Positions 20,799-30,933 are shown, counted from the stretch's first letter. The stretch: 64,000 bases of DNA from Methanobacterium sp. ERen5 (GCA_024167805.1 CP099988.1:1496001-1560000); one strand, 5' to 3'. A program made the numbers and translations. The notes: a model not told the origin generated them from the letters alone.

Positions 20799-21722
20799 AT
20801 GGATTTTGAAAAACCAAGGATAGTGTTGAGTAAATGCATTGAATTTGCACCATGCAGATACAATGGGCTTATGATAAAGAGCAGCATAGTAAAGGAATTA
20901 AAGGACTATGCAGATTTTTTGCCGGTTTGTCCCGAAGTTGGTATGGGTTTGGGAGTACCAAGGGATCCCATAAGGGTTGTTGATTCTGGGGGCAGATTGG
21001 AATTATTCCAACCAAAGACAGGGAAAATTTTCACAGATGAAATGAATGAATTTTCACAGACATTTTTAGAATCAATATCCAATGTAGATGGATTTATACT
21101 TAAAAATAAATCTCCTTCTTGTGGTGTTAAAGCCATCAATATTTATTCATCGTTTGAAGATTCAAGACCTAAAAAGGATGGAATTGGGTTATTTGCAGCT
21201 CATGTTTCGAATTATTTTCCAGAATTACCAATAGAAGATGAGGGAAGGCTTAGAAACCTAATTATTAGAGAAAATTTTTTAACCAACATATTTGCCCTTG
21301 CAAAGTTTCGTAGGGCGATATCTGGCGATTTAAATGATTTAATTGCATTTCATACAAAAAATAAACTTTTGTTAATGTCTCGCAGTCCATACTACCTTAA
21401 ATTAATGGGACAAACCCTGGCAAATAACGATAAAAAATCGATTGATAACATTAAGACTGAGTACCAAGGATTTTTATTTAGATCCCTTGCAGAAGATTCA
21501 AACCCTGCATTAAATGTCAGTGTTATGAAGCATGCCCTGGGGTACTTCTCGAAAGAGATCAAACACGATGAAAAAACATTATTTTTAAACACATTAAATG
21601 ATTACAAAGATGGGCGTATTCCTCTTTTGGTTTGCTTAAAAATGCTTGAACTTTGGATTATTAGATTAGAAAATGATTATTTGGCTGGACAAACTTTTTT
21701 AAACCATATCCTCATGATTTGA
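20799..21722 (+). CDS. DUF523/DUF1722 protein
   Basis: This protein has an N-terminal DUF523 domain with conserved cysteines (LSKCIEFAPCRYNG, PVCPEVGMGLGVPRDP, KSPSCGVK), probably an iron-sulfur or metal site. A C-terminal DUF1722 (YbgA-like) domain follows (LIAFHTKNKLLLMSRS). The pair occurs fused in many archaea and bacteria; a link to tRNA thiouridine breakdown has been proposed for DUF523 relatives. The frame is open from a TTG at 20781. I prefer the ATG at 20799, which has GGAG 9 nt upstream. Confidence 0.82.
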   Translation: MDFEKPRIVLSKCIEFAPCRYNGLMIKSSIVKELKDYADFLPVCPEVGMGLGVPRDPIRVVDSGGRLELFQPKTGKIFTDEMNEFSQTFLESISNVDGFILKNKSPSCGVKAINIYSSFEDSRPKKDGIGLFAAHVSNYFPELPIEDEGRLRNLIIRENFLTNIFALAKFRRAISGDLNDLIAFHTKNKLLLMSRSPYYLKLMGQTLANNDKKSIDNIKTEYQGFLFRSLAEDSNPALNVSVMKHALGYFSKEIKHDEKTLFLNTLNDYKDGRIPLLVCLKMLELWIIRLENDYLAGQTFLNHILMI

Positions 21723-22022
21723 TGCAAATAACTTTTATTTAAATGGTGCTGTGGCAAAATTTTTTTGTAAATATGTTTTCCAACTGTTCCAAGCTGTATC
21801 TACAACCTAATTCACAATCATACTACTTTGACAAGGATATTCCAAGAGCTCTAAAAAAAGTATTTATAATATCTTAACATAATTAATTAAGGGAATGGGT
21901 AAAAGTACTTAATCTTCAAAAAGCTATTTTTTCCATTTAAGAGATCATAATTTCTGTTTAATTAAATTAATCATAATTTTTTAGGTTTAGACTGTTGAAG
22001 TATCAATGTAAGGAGGAATTTA
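21723..22022. other. Intergenic region before bioY
   Basis: Three hundred AT-rich bases. A TATA-like TATTTATAATATC near 21860-21872 is the best promoter candidate, which would leave a leader of about 130 nt for bioY. No clear riboswitch or operator was recognised. Confidence 0.35.
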
Positions 22023-22643
22023 ATGGAGATAACAATTGACAATTATTTTGAAAAGAGATACACACTTTTTAAATGGAGATCCGAAACTTCAAATGCTAAT
22101 AAATTGGTGATGGCATTTTTCATGGCTTGTTTAACTGGTTTAATGGCCCAAATAATTATTCCTTTACCTTGGACTCCAGTACCTATTACTGCACAAACCT
22201 TTGCTGTATTATTTGCAGGAATAGTACTTGGAAGGTACTGGGGCGGTTTGAGTATGCTGATATACATAGCGATAGGATTAATTGGTGTTCCATGGTATGG
22301 TGGAATGACTGGTGGAGTTGAAATCCTATTTGGAGCAACAGGAGGATTTTTTGTAGGATTTGTTTTGGCAGCTTTGGTAGTGGGATATCTGTCTGATAGA
22401 TATGTTAAAGTGAGAAATTTCATGCCAATGTTCACTTTGCTTGTATTTGCTAACTTCATCCTAATCTACGTGCCTGGTGTCATAGGTCTGGCTGTATTCA
22501 TGTACATTGTAAACGGTACAGTGCCTGGAGTATGGGCCTTACTTGCAATGGGTGTATTACCATTTGTGATAGGAGATCTAGTAAAAATCGGTGGAGCCGC
22601 AGCACTTGCAAAGGCAATAACTCCAAAGGACTCATTTATCTAA
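22023..22643 (+). CDS. bioY: BioY biotin transporter, ECF substrate-binding subunit
   Basis: This 206-aa membrane protein has about six hydrophobic helices and the BioY signatures: PLPWTPVPITAQTFAVLFAG, GRYWGGLSMLIYIAIGLIGVPWY, and a final GVLPFVIGDLVKI. It is the S component of an energy-coupling-factor transporter and imports biotin, with or without the shared ECF ATPases, which are not encoded here. AAGGAGG precedes the ATG. Confidence 0.95.
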   Translation: MEITIDNYFEKRYTLFKWRSETSNANKLVMAFFMACLTGLMAQIIIPLPWTPVPITAQTFAVLFAGIVLGRYWGGLSMLIYIAIGLIGVPWYGGMTGGVEILFGATGGFFVGFVLAALVVGYLSDRYVKVRNFMPMFTLLVFANFILIYVPGVIGLAVFMYIVNGTVPGVWALLAMGVLPFVIGDLVKIGGAAALAKAITPKDSFI

Positions 22644-22656
22644 ATTTTAAGGTTTG

Positions 22657-23085
22657 ATGATGCTCGGTAGTACTGATAAAGCTTTGATGAAAATTCGAGC
22701 TCATCACCTACTTTGTTTACAGGGATTTCAGGGCTATGGATATGATAAAAACTTTACAATGGGAATGGAAGAAATACTCAGAGTCTTAAAATCAGATCCT
22801 TCTCCAAATATTCAAGTAGTGACAGAAGCAGATGAAATATGTGGTATATGTCCAAATTTAGTGGATGAAGAGTGTGTTGATTGTCTCAAAATAAAAACAA
22901 TGGATCTAAATGTTATTAAAACCATTAATTTAGATGAAAATCAAATTATAACATTTAAAAAAGCTTTACAAATTATTGATAGAGAATTAAGCTTGGAATC
23001 TATTAAAACAATTTGTGAAGGTTGTGTTTGGAGGGATAAATGTTTATTTTTTCATAATAAAGTTCCTAAACTCGAATCTCAATAA
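22657..23085 (+). CDS. DUF1284 cysteine-rich protein
   Basis: This protein of about 142 aa contains the DUF1284 pattern: IRAHHLLCLQGFQGYGY near the start, then CGICPNLVDEECVDC and a final CEGCVWRDKCLF. The cysteine clusters suggest an iron-sulfur or metal-binding protein. Function unknown. Several starts are possible (22657, 22660, 22687); AAGGT at 22648 favours the first two. It begins 14 bases after bioY and may be cotranscribed. Confidence 0.8.
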   Translation: MMLGSTDKALMKIRAHHLLCLQGFQGYGYDKNFTMGMEEILRVLKSDPSPNIQVVTEADEICGICPNLVDEECVDCLKIKTMDLNVIKTINLDENQIITFKKALQIIDRELSLESIKTICEGCVWRDKCLFFHNKVPKLESQ

Positions 23086-23227
23086 TTAGTTGTTTAAATT
23101 CTTCACATCATCATTTTAATACTACTATTTTAACAAAACTTTAATGTAACCAAACAATATATATAAGTAGTAAAACTTTTAAGTTTTACATGAAATTATA
23201 ACATCATTTGTTTAGGAGCATACAAAT

Positions 23228-23838
23228 TTGAAAAAATTAGAGATCTTAGTCATGGTGGGTTTAATTTGTGTAGGTGTATTGGTAATTGGTTTAGAAAGTT
23301 CTTATTCCAATAATAATACCGATAATAACTATTTTCAAGGTTTAGAAACGAATTCTTCCCAGGCAACCATCATGGTGCTTGGATCAACTTATTTACTCGT
23401 TCCCAAAAATGCGAAGGTTGTTACACAAGTGGATCGTGTCATCAAAGATGTTGCTTCAAACGTAAATGTTAACACTCCTCCAGGTCAAAGTCCGAACTCT
23501 TCAAAACAACTCGTGCCCTATATGGAAGGTGCCAGGGTGGCAGAACTCATGGACTACGCCGATGTAAAGGTTATTCCAATTACAGGGGTTCCAATAAAAA
23601 AATCAATGGAGAATGGTACGGGCCAGATGAAACTGGAAATTTCCAATTTGGAGTCGACCCCAGTAAAGCAGGATCTCTGTTTTCAATAGATGGTAATGAT
23701 AACAACACCAAGATCGAAGTAAACACGCATGGAATGAGTAGCTTTTCTAAAGATAACATTCTTTTTGCTAAATTTGAATTGAAAAAAATTAAGTCTATGT
23801 TTAGTCAGGACAATGATATTAAAAAAATGATTATTTGA
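23228..23838 (+). pseudogene. Secreted/membrane-anchored protein of unknown function, frameshifted
   Basis: The first segment starts with a transmembrane signal (residues 6-24) and an Asn-rich linker. It continues with a hydrophilic domain and stops at 23689 after an out-of-character tail. At the A7 run 23596-23602 an extra A opens a frame reading INGEWYGPDETGNFQFGVDP and running to a stop at 23838, giving a protein of about 203 aa. The restored part reads as a compact domain. I do not recognise the family. Either a base was lost in sequencing or the gene is newly inactivated. Confidence 0.65.
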
Positions 23839-24262
23839 CTGCATATTAATTAATTCAAACCATTCCATTATGCAAAGTGAATAATTTAGTTAACTTCCTC
23901 AAATTCACCATTTTTTATTAAGTATGCAGGCAACACACCTTCATGATTTGGTTAGTATCCACATTCTATTATTTTTTAGATTAAGGTCAAAAGACCTTCT
24001 AATATCTGAATAATTGAGAAACTCCATTAATTATTCCATAACAAAAATGTTCAAATTAAGATTTAATAATTCCATCTCAAAATAATGTTAATCTGTAAAT
24101 AAAGATATTTTAGTATTTCAAATTGATTGAGCTCTATTTTTAATTAATTATTATTAAAAATTTTAAATGAATGAATTTAAGATCCATTATTATTCTATTC
24201 CAAACGAACAAATATTAATGATTAAGTTCATAATATAACTAGATACAAAAAGGAGTTGATAT
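23839..24262. other. Intergenic region with a coding remnant and a small palindrome
   Basis: On the minus strand, 23891-23971 reads KIIECGY, a TAA, then PNHEGVLPAYLIKNGEFEEVN and a stop. It looks like the end of a real protein interrupted by a nonsense codon. AAGGTC-AAAA-GACCTT forms a perfect 6-bp hairpin at 23983-23998. Nothing else is recognisable. Confidence 0.4.
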
Positions 24263-24559
24263 ATGATGGATAAATTTGAACAATTAATGAATGATGTTGG
24301 TAAAATGTCACCAGGTGATCAAAACAAAGCCATAGAAGAATATAAAGCTTCATGTATCTGTCCCACTTGTCCAACATGGAATAAATGCGCTGAAGAGGCC
24401 AATGAAAAACTTTTCTGTGTAACTGGCATAAGTGCTAGTTGTATCACAGAACTCAAAGGTTGCATGTGTCCTACATGTCCATTAGCACAATCGCTTGATG
24501 TGGGAGTGGAACGTAACACATATTGTTTAAAAGGCAGTGAGATGGAACAAAGAGGATAG
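24263..24559 (+). CDS. DUF2769 cysteine-rich protein
   Basis: This 98-aa protein has two copies of a CxCPTCPxxxxC-type pattern ([12 protein letters not shown] and [12 protein letters not shown]) plus further cysteines, matching DUF2769, a small methanogen family. The cysteine spacing suggests metal or iron-sulfur binding; no function is known. AAGGAGTTGATAT precedes the ATG. Confidence 0.82.
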   Translation: MMDKFEQLMNDVGKMSPGDQNKAIEEYKASCICPTCPTWNKCAEEANEKLFCVTGISASCITELKGCMCPTCPLAQSLDVGVERNTYCLKGSEMEQRG

Positions 24560-24627
24560 GATCAATATTAAAAAATATCTTTTTTTTAATAAAGATTTGT
24601 AAAGGTTGCCAAGAATCGGATGATAAA

Positions 24628-24978
24628 ATGATTAAAATCAAAAGAGCATACCAACCAGCAGATGAAAAGGATGGCTTTAGAATTCTGGTAGATAGATTAT
24701 GGCCTCGTGGGATATCAAAAGTGAAAGCAAAATTGGATTTATGGATGAAAGACATTGCACCTTCTAACAGTCTACGTCAATGGTTCAATCATGACCCACT
24801 AAGATGGGATGAATTTCAAAGTAAATATGATGAAGAGTTAAAGGATAAAAAGGAATTTTTAAAACAGATAAAAGACTTGGAAAAGGATAAATCAATAATC
24901 ACCCTAGTTTACGGGGCTAAAGATGAGGAACACAACAATGCCATAGTACTAAGAGATGTATTAAAGGACTACAAATGA
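24628..24978 (+). CDS. DUF488 family protein (YeaO-like)
   Basis: This 116-aa protein has the DUF488 core: [46 protein letters not shown] and a final [16 protein letters not shown]. The family is widespread and without a settled function. It stands alone; the following 230 bases hold only coding debris. Confidence 0.88.
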   Translation: MIKIKRAYQPADEKDGFRILVDRLWPRGISKVKAKLDLWMKDIAPSNSLRQWFNHDPLRWDEFQSKYDEELKDKKEFLKQIKDLEKDKSIITLVYGAKDEEHNNAIVLRDVLKDYK

Positions 24979-25069
24979 ATTCGAGTAAAAATTAGATCAA
25001 ATCCTTAGTATTATTTTCCCAGTTTATTCTTTAAGTTACTTTTAATAATAAAAAAATATTTTGATTAAT

Positions 25070-25158
25070 ATGAGTAAAGATGCTCCATATGTAAAATCGA
25101 TTGATATTTGGTCTGCCATTGGAGTGGACACTTGATCGGAGCCGGTATTTTCCCATAA
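25070..25158 (+). pseudogene. Remnant resembling the N-terminus of an amino-acid permease
   Basis: ATG at 25070 opens MSKDAPYVKSIDIWSAIGVDT then TGA. In the next frame the sequence continues LIGAGIFP then TAA. Gly-rich IGAGIF after an SIDIW-like segment is typical of the first helix of APC-type permeases. The piece is too short to be functional; the call is tentative. Confidence 0.35.
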
Positions 25159-25213
25159 TTAATAGTTGCAACTAAAATTTCGGTATTAAAAAGGAATATT
25201 TTAAATGTTATTT

Positions 25214-25533
25214 TTATTCTTTTATGTTGTATAGTGCATTAATACCTTTCATGAATGCGGGTTTACCTGATAAGAGGAGAACAACTCTTAAAACATCCAT
25301 TACTTCCTCTTTGGTTATATCAAGTTCTTTCATACCACTTAGTATCTGTTTTTTAATTGCTCTATTGTCGGATGAAGCTGCAGCGATTCCTATGGCTACA
25401 AGTTTCTGTGTTTTATAATCTAATGATTTTCCTGTGTAACAAACATCATTTAAACTGACACTTATATCGTAGAGATCTGGATAATCTTCTTTGATAGGGT
25501 TCATACCTTTACTAAAAAAACTTCGTCTTTCAT
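25214..25533 (-). pseudogene. Carboxymuconolactone decarboxylase-like protein, N-terminal frameshift
   Basis: The open part (from ATG at 25504) encodes a 96-aa CMD/AhpD-type helical protein: LDYKTQKLVAIGIAAASSD, then the C-terminal VLLLSGKPAFMKG. An extra T in the minus-strand T7 run (25514-25520) would join it to an upstream ATG at 25533. That ATG has a GAGGTG site, and the N-terminus would read MKDEVFFSKGMNPIKEDYPDLY, about 106 aa in all. The CxxC redox pair of AhpD is absent (SSDNRA at that place), so a peroxidase role is unlikely. The internal ATG has no ribosome site. Confidence 0.7.
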
Positions 25534-26083
25534 AACTGACACCTCAAAAATGTTTATAATATCTATATGTTTATTATGATCTTAGTTTGGATAAACTTAA
25601 CTTAAAAATTTTAATTTAAGATATTAAGTCATAATAAAGGGCCAATTATATTCTCTTCCTTTAAATATTTCATCCGGATTTAGAAGCAGTTAATTCTACA
25701 GAATCGCCAAGATATCGATTTTTTATGAAATGTGACCTGTTCAACATTTTTAACATCTAACTTTAAACTTTTAATCAACTTATCTACCTCCTCCACGGGT
25801 ATTTTCCGTTTTATACCAATTTTATCCCACTTACCATGCCATAATTATAGATACTAACTAAAGTATAAAAAAATTTAATATTAACTATAATATTTTTCCA
25901 ACGTTATATAAAAAAAGTTTTACCTAAAAGAATACAAATATTCTAGTAAATCTAAAGGAATATAGGTAATTTATTGATAAAATGTGTTTTTGGAAAAGAA
26001 TATCCTTAATTTAAATCTAGAACTTAATTAAATACTTAAACGCAATTATATATTTTATTTAATAATTATTAGGAGGAATAACT
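25534..26083. other. Intergenic region with coding debris
   Basis: AT-rich. The only coding-like stretch is a minus-strand open segment at 25680-25844 listed separately. A TATATATTTTATTTAAT stretch near 26046-26062 is just upstream of the AGGAGGAATAACT ribosome site of the ferredoxin gene. Confidence 0.4.
25680..25844 (-). pseudogene. Coding remnant without a start
   Basis: The segment reads WHGKWDKIGIKRKIPVEEV, then DKLIKSLKLDVKNVEQVTFH, and a stop at 25680, with a stop immediately upstream as well. Amino-acid composition and codon use look protein-like, but no start codon exists. I do not recognise the family. It is probably the C-terminal end of a lost gene. Confidence 0.35.
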
Positions 26084-26897
26084 ATGAAAAGAGATGTTAT
26101 CCGAATAAATGAAGAAAAATGTACCGGCTGTGGGAATTGTATTACGGGATGTCCTGAAGGAGCTTTACAAGTAATAGATGGAAAAGCACGACTTATAAGT
26201 GATTTATTTTGTGATGGTTTAGGGGCTTGCATTGGAGATTGTCCAGAAAATGCTATAAAAATTGAAAAAAGAGAAGCTGAGCCTTATGACGAGTATAAAG
26301 TTATGAAAAATATTGTTGAAGCAGGTCCTAATGTTACAAAGGCCCATTTAAAACATCTTTATGAGCATGGTCAGAAGAGTTATCTTAATCAGGCTATAGA
26401 TTATTTAAAGGAAAAAAATATTGAAGTTCCTGTCTATGAAGAAGTACCATTAGTTTGTGATTGTAAAAGTTCAAAGATCAAGATTTAAGTGAAAATAGAT
26501 CTGAAAGTGCTGATAAACCTCAAATACTTAGCGCAGAACTCAAAAACTGGCCAATACAATTACACCTTTTAAACCCAAATGCTCCTTATTTAAAAATGCT
26601 GATTTGATGATTGCTGCAGATTGTGCCCCATTTGCTTATGCAAATTTTCATCAGAGATTTTTAAAAGACAAAGTCTTAATAATTTTTTGTCCAAAATTAG
26701 ATAAAACAATTGACCAATATGTTGATAAATTAGCTGAAATCTTTGAAAAACAGGAGATTAAATCCATCACCATTGTACACATGGAGGTTCCATGCTGTTC
26801 AGGTATAGAGATTATAATAAAAAGAGCAATGGAAAAAGCTCAAAAAACTATAATAATCAAAGATTATACTATATCAATAGCAGGTGAAATAATTTAA
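26084..26897 (+). pseudogene. 4Fe-4S ferredoxin-domain protein, broken by two frameshifts
   Basis: The first segment (26084-26488) has two 4Fe-4S motifs (CTGCGNCITGCP and a CDGLGACIGDCP variant). A second frame then reads SAELKNWPIQLHLLNPNAP. The third (26604-26897) reads ADLMIAADCAPFAYANFH and ends with MEVPCCSGIEIIIKRAMEKA. Together they form one methanogen/anaerobe ferredoxin-like protein of about 271 aa. The breaks lie near the A4 run 26465-26468 and near 26587-26596; each is repaired by one added base. Such proteins are often called iron-sulfur or electron-transfer proteins and accompany hcp and rubrerythrin. An AGGAGG precedes the start. Confidence 0.75.
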
Positions 26898-27028
26898 AAA
26901 CCTATTTTTTACTTCTAAATTTCTAAATAATATATGATAAAGTTCATAGGTAGGGATTGTTGTTTATTCATTAAATGACGTATCCACAAAACAATTAATA
27001 ATAACTCACTTCTCTAATAAGTAAACTA

Positions 27029-27792
27029 TTATTCCTTGTTTTTTATGGTGAAGGAGCACTGGTTGTCACCCATGGTATAACATTTAGTTTCATTTACAAC
27101 AAATTCTTCTTGGAAATGTGCTGAAAAAACAGCTTTTAATATTCCTGAATCAAATGCACAAGCGGGTCTTCCTATTGGTGGTAAGCTTTGACATTCAAAG
27201 CAATCAGAAACATCTATTATGAGGGGTCTAATTGTTTAACTTCAACATGGCCTAGGTTATGGGTTTCCCAGAACATTGCAATATTTTCAGCCAATTTGTT
27301 TATATCAGGATCCTTAACTTTATTGTATAATGTTTCTCCAACCTTAACACCTGCCTCGTATAATATTGGGTCGATATCTATTCCTTGTCTTATAAGGGAT
27401 ACACGTATTGTGTGGAATATAAGTCTGAAAAATTCGTAAGGATCACCTTCGCTATCAACATAACTTGAAACAAATTCTTCAATATTTCCTGTCACATCCT
27501 TTTTACCGGATAACTTACCCAAATATTCCGATTTAATAAAGAATATCTTTTTACGAGCATCTTGTGGGTCTGTTTTAGAACCTATAATACCTTCATTAAC
27601 CATCCTTCTAAGATGTACTGATACTGTTGATTTTGCCTTTTCAGAAAGTGAAACCAGCTGATCAAAACTTAATTCTCCCTTCCTAAGCATAGATAATATT
27701 TTAACCCTTACAGGGCTGTTAATAGCATAAATCCCTTCAGATGTAGCAAATAGCTCTATTTGCATATCCTTTAAAGGTTCTCTTTTAACCAT
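27029..27792 (-). pseudogene. msvR: MsvR-type redox-sensing regulator (ArsR HTH + V4R), frameshifted
   Basis: The protein has an ArsR-like winged helix (about residues 20-85, [19 protein letters not shown]) followed by a V4R domain, the architecture of MsvR, the methanogen-specific oxidative-stress regulator. The open frame stops at 27217. One extra base in the G4 run 27223-27226 (C's on the coding strand) continues the V4R domain to a stop at 27029. The restored tail carries six cysteines ([22 protein letters not shown]) expected of its redox sensor, giving about 254 aa. TTCG-N8-CGAA sites like those bound by MsvR lie at 29298-29358 and 31015-31030. Loss of the cysteine tail, if real, would disable sensing. 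Confidence 0.82.
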
Positions 27793-27970
27793 TTTTTTTA
27801 ACCACTCAAATTATAATTCCATTTACTCCATATTTGTATTTAAAAATTTCCAAAACATGTTAATGATTAATTTTTCCATCCATTTAATAAAGTAAGATTA
27901 AATAACAAAACTTAATACACCAAAATGTGTGTTAAAAAAATATAAAAAAGGATTAAAATGGGTTTCCATT

Positions 27971-29273
27971 TTATCCTAACATTTTCTTTATGTCTTCTTT
28001 TGGGTCTCCTATTGGAGTTAACCCATAGTTTTCGACTAAAACATTTAATATATCTTCATTAACCCATCCAGGGATAATTGGTCCTAGATACATATTTTGA
28101 ATGTTGAGTGCTAGTAGACTCCAAAGTATAGCAGCTGCTTTTTGTTCCATCCAACTTAATACGAATGTTAATGGTAAGTCGTTTATTTCCATACCGAAGA
28201 GTTCTGATAATGCAACTACAACGTCTATTCCAACTATTGCATCGTTACACTGTCCAATATCTATTAATCTAGGCACTCCTTCAATGTCTCCTAGATCCAT
28301 GTCGTTGAACCTGTACTTTCCACATGCAAGTGTAAGTACTATGGTGTCTTCTGGAAGGTTTTTTACGAACTCTGTATAATAGCTTGCCTGTGGTTTTGGT
28401 GAGTCACATCCTCCTACGACGAAGAAATGTTTTATTTTACCTGCTTCAACGAGTTCTTTGATCTTTCCTGCAAGTGATAGTATTGTTGAAGCTCCGAATC
28501 CTGTTGTAAGAACAGTTTCTCTTGGTTCGTCTTCTAGATCTGGTAGTGATTTTGCTGTTTCAATTACTGGTGAGAAATCATAATCTTCTATGTGTTTAAC
28601 TCCAGGTATCTGTGCTACTCCAAGTGTGAACATTCTTTCTTTGTATTCATCTTTAGGTATGAGTACACAGTTTGATGTTCCAACTATTGCAGCAGGATAT
28701 TTTGAGAAGGTTTTTTCTGATCGAACCATGGTCCACCTATCTGTCCAACTAGATGTTTGTATTTTCGTAGTCCCGGATATCCGTGTGCAGGTAAAAGTTC
28801 TGAATGGGTGTAAACATTTATTCCGGTTCCCTCTGTCTGTTTTAATAATTCTTCAAGGGCTTTCATGCTATGTCCAGTAGCAATAATGCCTTTACCTTTT
28901 ACAGATCCGACTTTAACTTCTATTGGTGTAGGTTCTCCGTAAGTTTCGATGTGAGCTTTTTTAATAGCTGCATTGCTTTGATATTCATCATTCCTGATTC
29001 TGTTGCGAGTTTAACAAACTCTCCAGCATCGAAGTTAACGTTTGTGAGTGTTGAGTAGAATCCTTTTTCTATGAATGCGTCCACTTCAGGGTCTGTGTAT
29101 CCTAACTCACGTGCATGGTATAAATAAGCCGATATTCCTTTCATTGAGAATAATAGATTATCTTGAAGTCTAGCAACTGTAGCTTCTTTACCGCAAACAC
29201 CTTTAACAGTACATCCAGTTTCAAATGCTGTCTGGGAACACTGGTAACAAAACATATCTACTTTTTCTGGCAT
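27971..29273 (-). pseudogene. hcp: Hydroxylamine reductase / hybrid-cluster protein, two frameshifts
   Basis: Hcp carries a 4Fe-4S cluster and a 4Fe-2O-2S hybrid cluster and acts in nitrosative/oxidative stress. Segment one has the N-terminal cysteines ([19 protein letters not shown]). Segment two reads [23 protein letters not shown] to GGPWFDQK. Segment three carries GTSNCVLIP, the GGCDSPKPQ and [10 protein letters not shown] cluster motifs, and IDIGQCNDA. The breaks are near 28988-28996 and in the T6 run 28711-28716; each needs one added base, restoring about 434 aa, the short archaeal class. The ATG at 29273 has GGAGGAG 6 nt upstream. Three tandem TTCG/CGAA boxes precede it. Confidence 0.88.
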
Positions 29274-29297
29274 AAATTTCTCCTCCAAACTTTTATA

Positions 29298-29358
29298 TTC
29301 GTTAATTAAAACGAAATCTTAATGTTCGTTCATTGACGAATGTTCTTTTATATACGAA
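29298..29358. promoter_or_regulatory. Three tandem TTCG/CGAA boxes, probable MsvR operators of hcp
   Basis: Box A, 29298-29315, is TTCGTTAATTAAAACGAA (a perfect inverted repeat, N10). Box B, 29325-29340, is TTCGTTCATTGACGAA (N8). Box C, 29343-29358, is TTCTTTTATATACGAA (N8, one mismatch). The published MsvR site of Methanothermobacter is, as I recall it, TTCGTA-N4-TACGAA, also TTCG-N8-CGAA and also in several copies. The cluster sits in the divergent promoter of hcp (minus) and the zinc-ribbon gene at 29470 (plus). Confidence 0.7.
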
Positions 29359-29469
29359 CAAGAGTATTTATAAGTTACGGTCGTCATAATATTCGCCAGT
29401 GCAATAAAAGAAAACACTATAAAATTTGATTTCAAAATTCCAATATTAATTAATTTTGGAGGGAATTAA

Positions 29470-29664
29470 ATGGTTAAAGAAGTAGATGAAGACAAAGCAT
29501 TTGAACAGAAATTAAAAGGTAAAATGGGATGGAAATGTTCATGTTCTCTGGATATAGTGGACAAAAAATGTTCATTAAAAGAGATTGCATGCAAAGATTG
29601 TGGTAAAGTATTCAAGACTAACAGAGATGTTGAATATTGCTTTGATTGCGAGAAAAAACATTAA
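29470..29664 (+). CDS. Small zinc-ribbon protein
   Basis: This 64-aa protein has six cysteines, with a C-terminal ribbon CKDCGKVFKTN...YCFDC. It is clearly paralogous to the 60-aa protein at 33128: both have WKC...S, SLKxIxCKxC, a KTN/KSN turn and YCxxC. It shares the operator-containing promoter with hcp and is followed 39 bases later by the DUF6448-like gene. GGAGGGAATTAA precedes the ATG. Function unknown; the setting suggests a role in redox stress. Confidence 0.75.
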   Translation: MVKEVDEDKAFEQKLKGKMGWKCSCSLDIVDKKCSLKEIACKDCGKVFKTNRDVEYCFDCEKKH

Positions 29665-29703
29665 TTTTTTTTAATTTTATTCAAAAAGATAGGAGGGATA
29701 TAT

Positions 29704-30219
29704 ATGGCACCACATTGTGATACTATGGATGGGCCTGTGGTTACGGCTTGTAAAATGGCTTTAAAAATGGGAAATATTAACTATGTAATTCCATTTGTAC
29801 CTAAAGAAGCTGGAGAAGAATTAACCCTAGTATATAATAAAACCCTTAAGGCGAGAGAATTAGGAGAAGACGCCAAAGACGTGGCTGATCTATGGTTTTT
29901 TGAAACATCTGTACGTCTACATCGAAAAGGAGAAGGTGCCCCTTATACCGGTCTTAAACCAGCTGGATTGGATTGAGGTCCTGTTGTTCCGAGAGCAGAA
30001 AAGGATATAGAAAAAGGAGATCCAACCGAAACCATAGAATTTATAAAAGGCATAGTTGAAAAAGAGATGAGGAAAAAATTTGAGGCTACCATGTCAGCAA
30101 AGGATTATGACATAGATAATGTCGATGCTGCAAGAGAATATACAGAATTAATGCTCCATTTTGTCCTATCCTCACATCACCTATATAAATACATTATATC
30201 TGGTGGAGAGCATGTCTAG
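29704..30219 (+). pseudogene. DUF6448-like protein with an in-frame TGA
   Basis: The frame starts MAPHCDTMDGPVV and runs through an APYTGLKPAGLD segment to TGA at 29974-29976. It then continues in the same frame, GPVVPRAEKDIEKGD..., to YIISGGEHV and TAG at 30219. Without the TGA the 171-codon protein matches the DUF6448 pattern I know from methanogens and other anaerobes. The downstream half is free of stops and protein-like, so the TGA is a recent nonsense change or a sequencing error. Selenocysteine is unlikely: the site is not a conserved Cys position and this order is not known to make Sec. Confidence 0.75.
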
Positions 30220-30282
30220 AATAAATTAAATAGAACAGATAATATTTGTATTTATTATTTTACAGAAATTGGGAATTTTATT

Positions 30283-30933
30283 TTATATGAGGACTAATCC
30301 CAATTCTAATCCATGTGCTATTTGTGAAGGTTCTGTTGTTTTTCCTATGGGGTAGATTTTCCAACCCACTTTTTTGGCCATGGAATATGCGTCCATTCCT
30401 GCACTATGCATAGTTGGATTGGATTTGAGAGCCATTCTACAGCCTTCTCCTTTGATTCCTTTACATTCTACTGTTGAACAGAACACGCGTTTACATGATG
30501 GTCCACCTGCAAAACCTAAGGCAAGAGGGTATCCATCATAAAATGCTGCAGATTGAACTTTAGCTACGATTTCATACATCTTCCTGGCACCTGGAATGTG
30601 ATGTTTGATGTTATCATAATCTTTACCAGTTTGCTCTTCTGGTGGGACTTGAAGCATTACAAAAATACCATATTTATATTTACTAATTATTTTAATGGTT
30701 TTTTCTAAGTCCCAATCAAAATGGGGTGGACAGTTAAGATTTGTACCATAATAAGGACATCTAGGAGAATAACACTTAGCTCTGACTCTTTCATCAACAA
30801 TTATCATATCAGTACTGATCCTTATAGCATCATTAGCTCCTAACTCCTTAGCTAAAACTAGATATTTTTCCACATCAGCTTCTAGTTTATCATCTGAAAC
30901 GTTCTCAGAAAACTCTGCTATCTCCTGCACCAT
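30283..30933 (-). CDS. DUF2284 cysteine-rich metal-binding protein
   Basis: This protein of about 216 aa has the DUF2284 cysteine pattern: KCYSPRCPYYGTNLNCPPH near residue 55, later CKRVFCSTVECKGIKGEGCR, and a C-terminal GWKIYPIGKTTEPSQ. It probably binds iron-sulfur clusters or metal. The frame is open to 30999, but the ATG at 30933 has AGGGGG upstream and gives a family-like start (MVQEIAEFS). A perfect TTCG-N8-CGAA palindrome lies about 80 bases upstream, so it is likely part of the MsvR-type regulon. Confidence 0.85.
   Translation of the reverse strand: MVQEIAEFSENVSDDKLEADVEKYLVLAKELGANDAIRISTDMIIVDERVRAKCYSPRCPYYGTNLNCPPHFDWDLEKTIKIISKYKYGIFVMLQVPPEEQTGKDYDNIKHHIPGARKMYEIVAKVQSAAFYDGYPLALGFAGGPSCKRVFCSTVECKGIKGEGCRMALKSNPTMHSAGMDAYSMAKKVGWKIYPIGKTTEPSQIAHGLELGLVLI

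Noticed and set aside
29974..29976. Selenocysteine at the in-frame TGA
   Set aside because: Methanobacteriales are not known to insert selenocysteine, no SECIS-like structure is seen, and the residue is not at a cysteine position.
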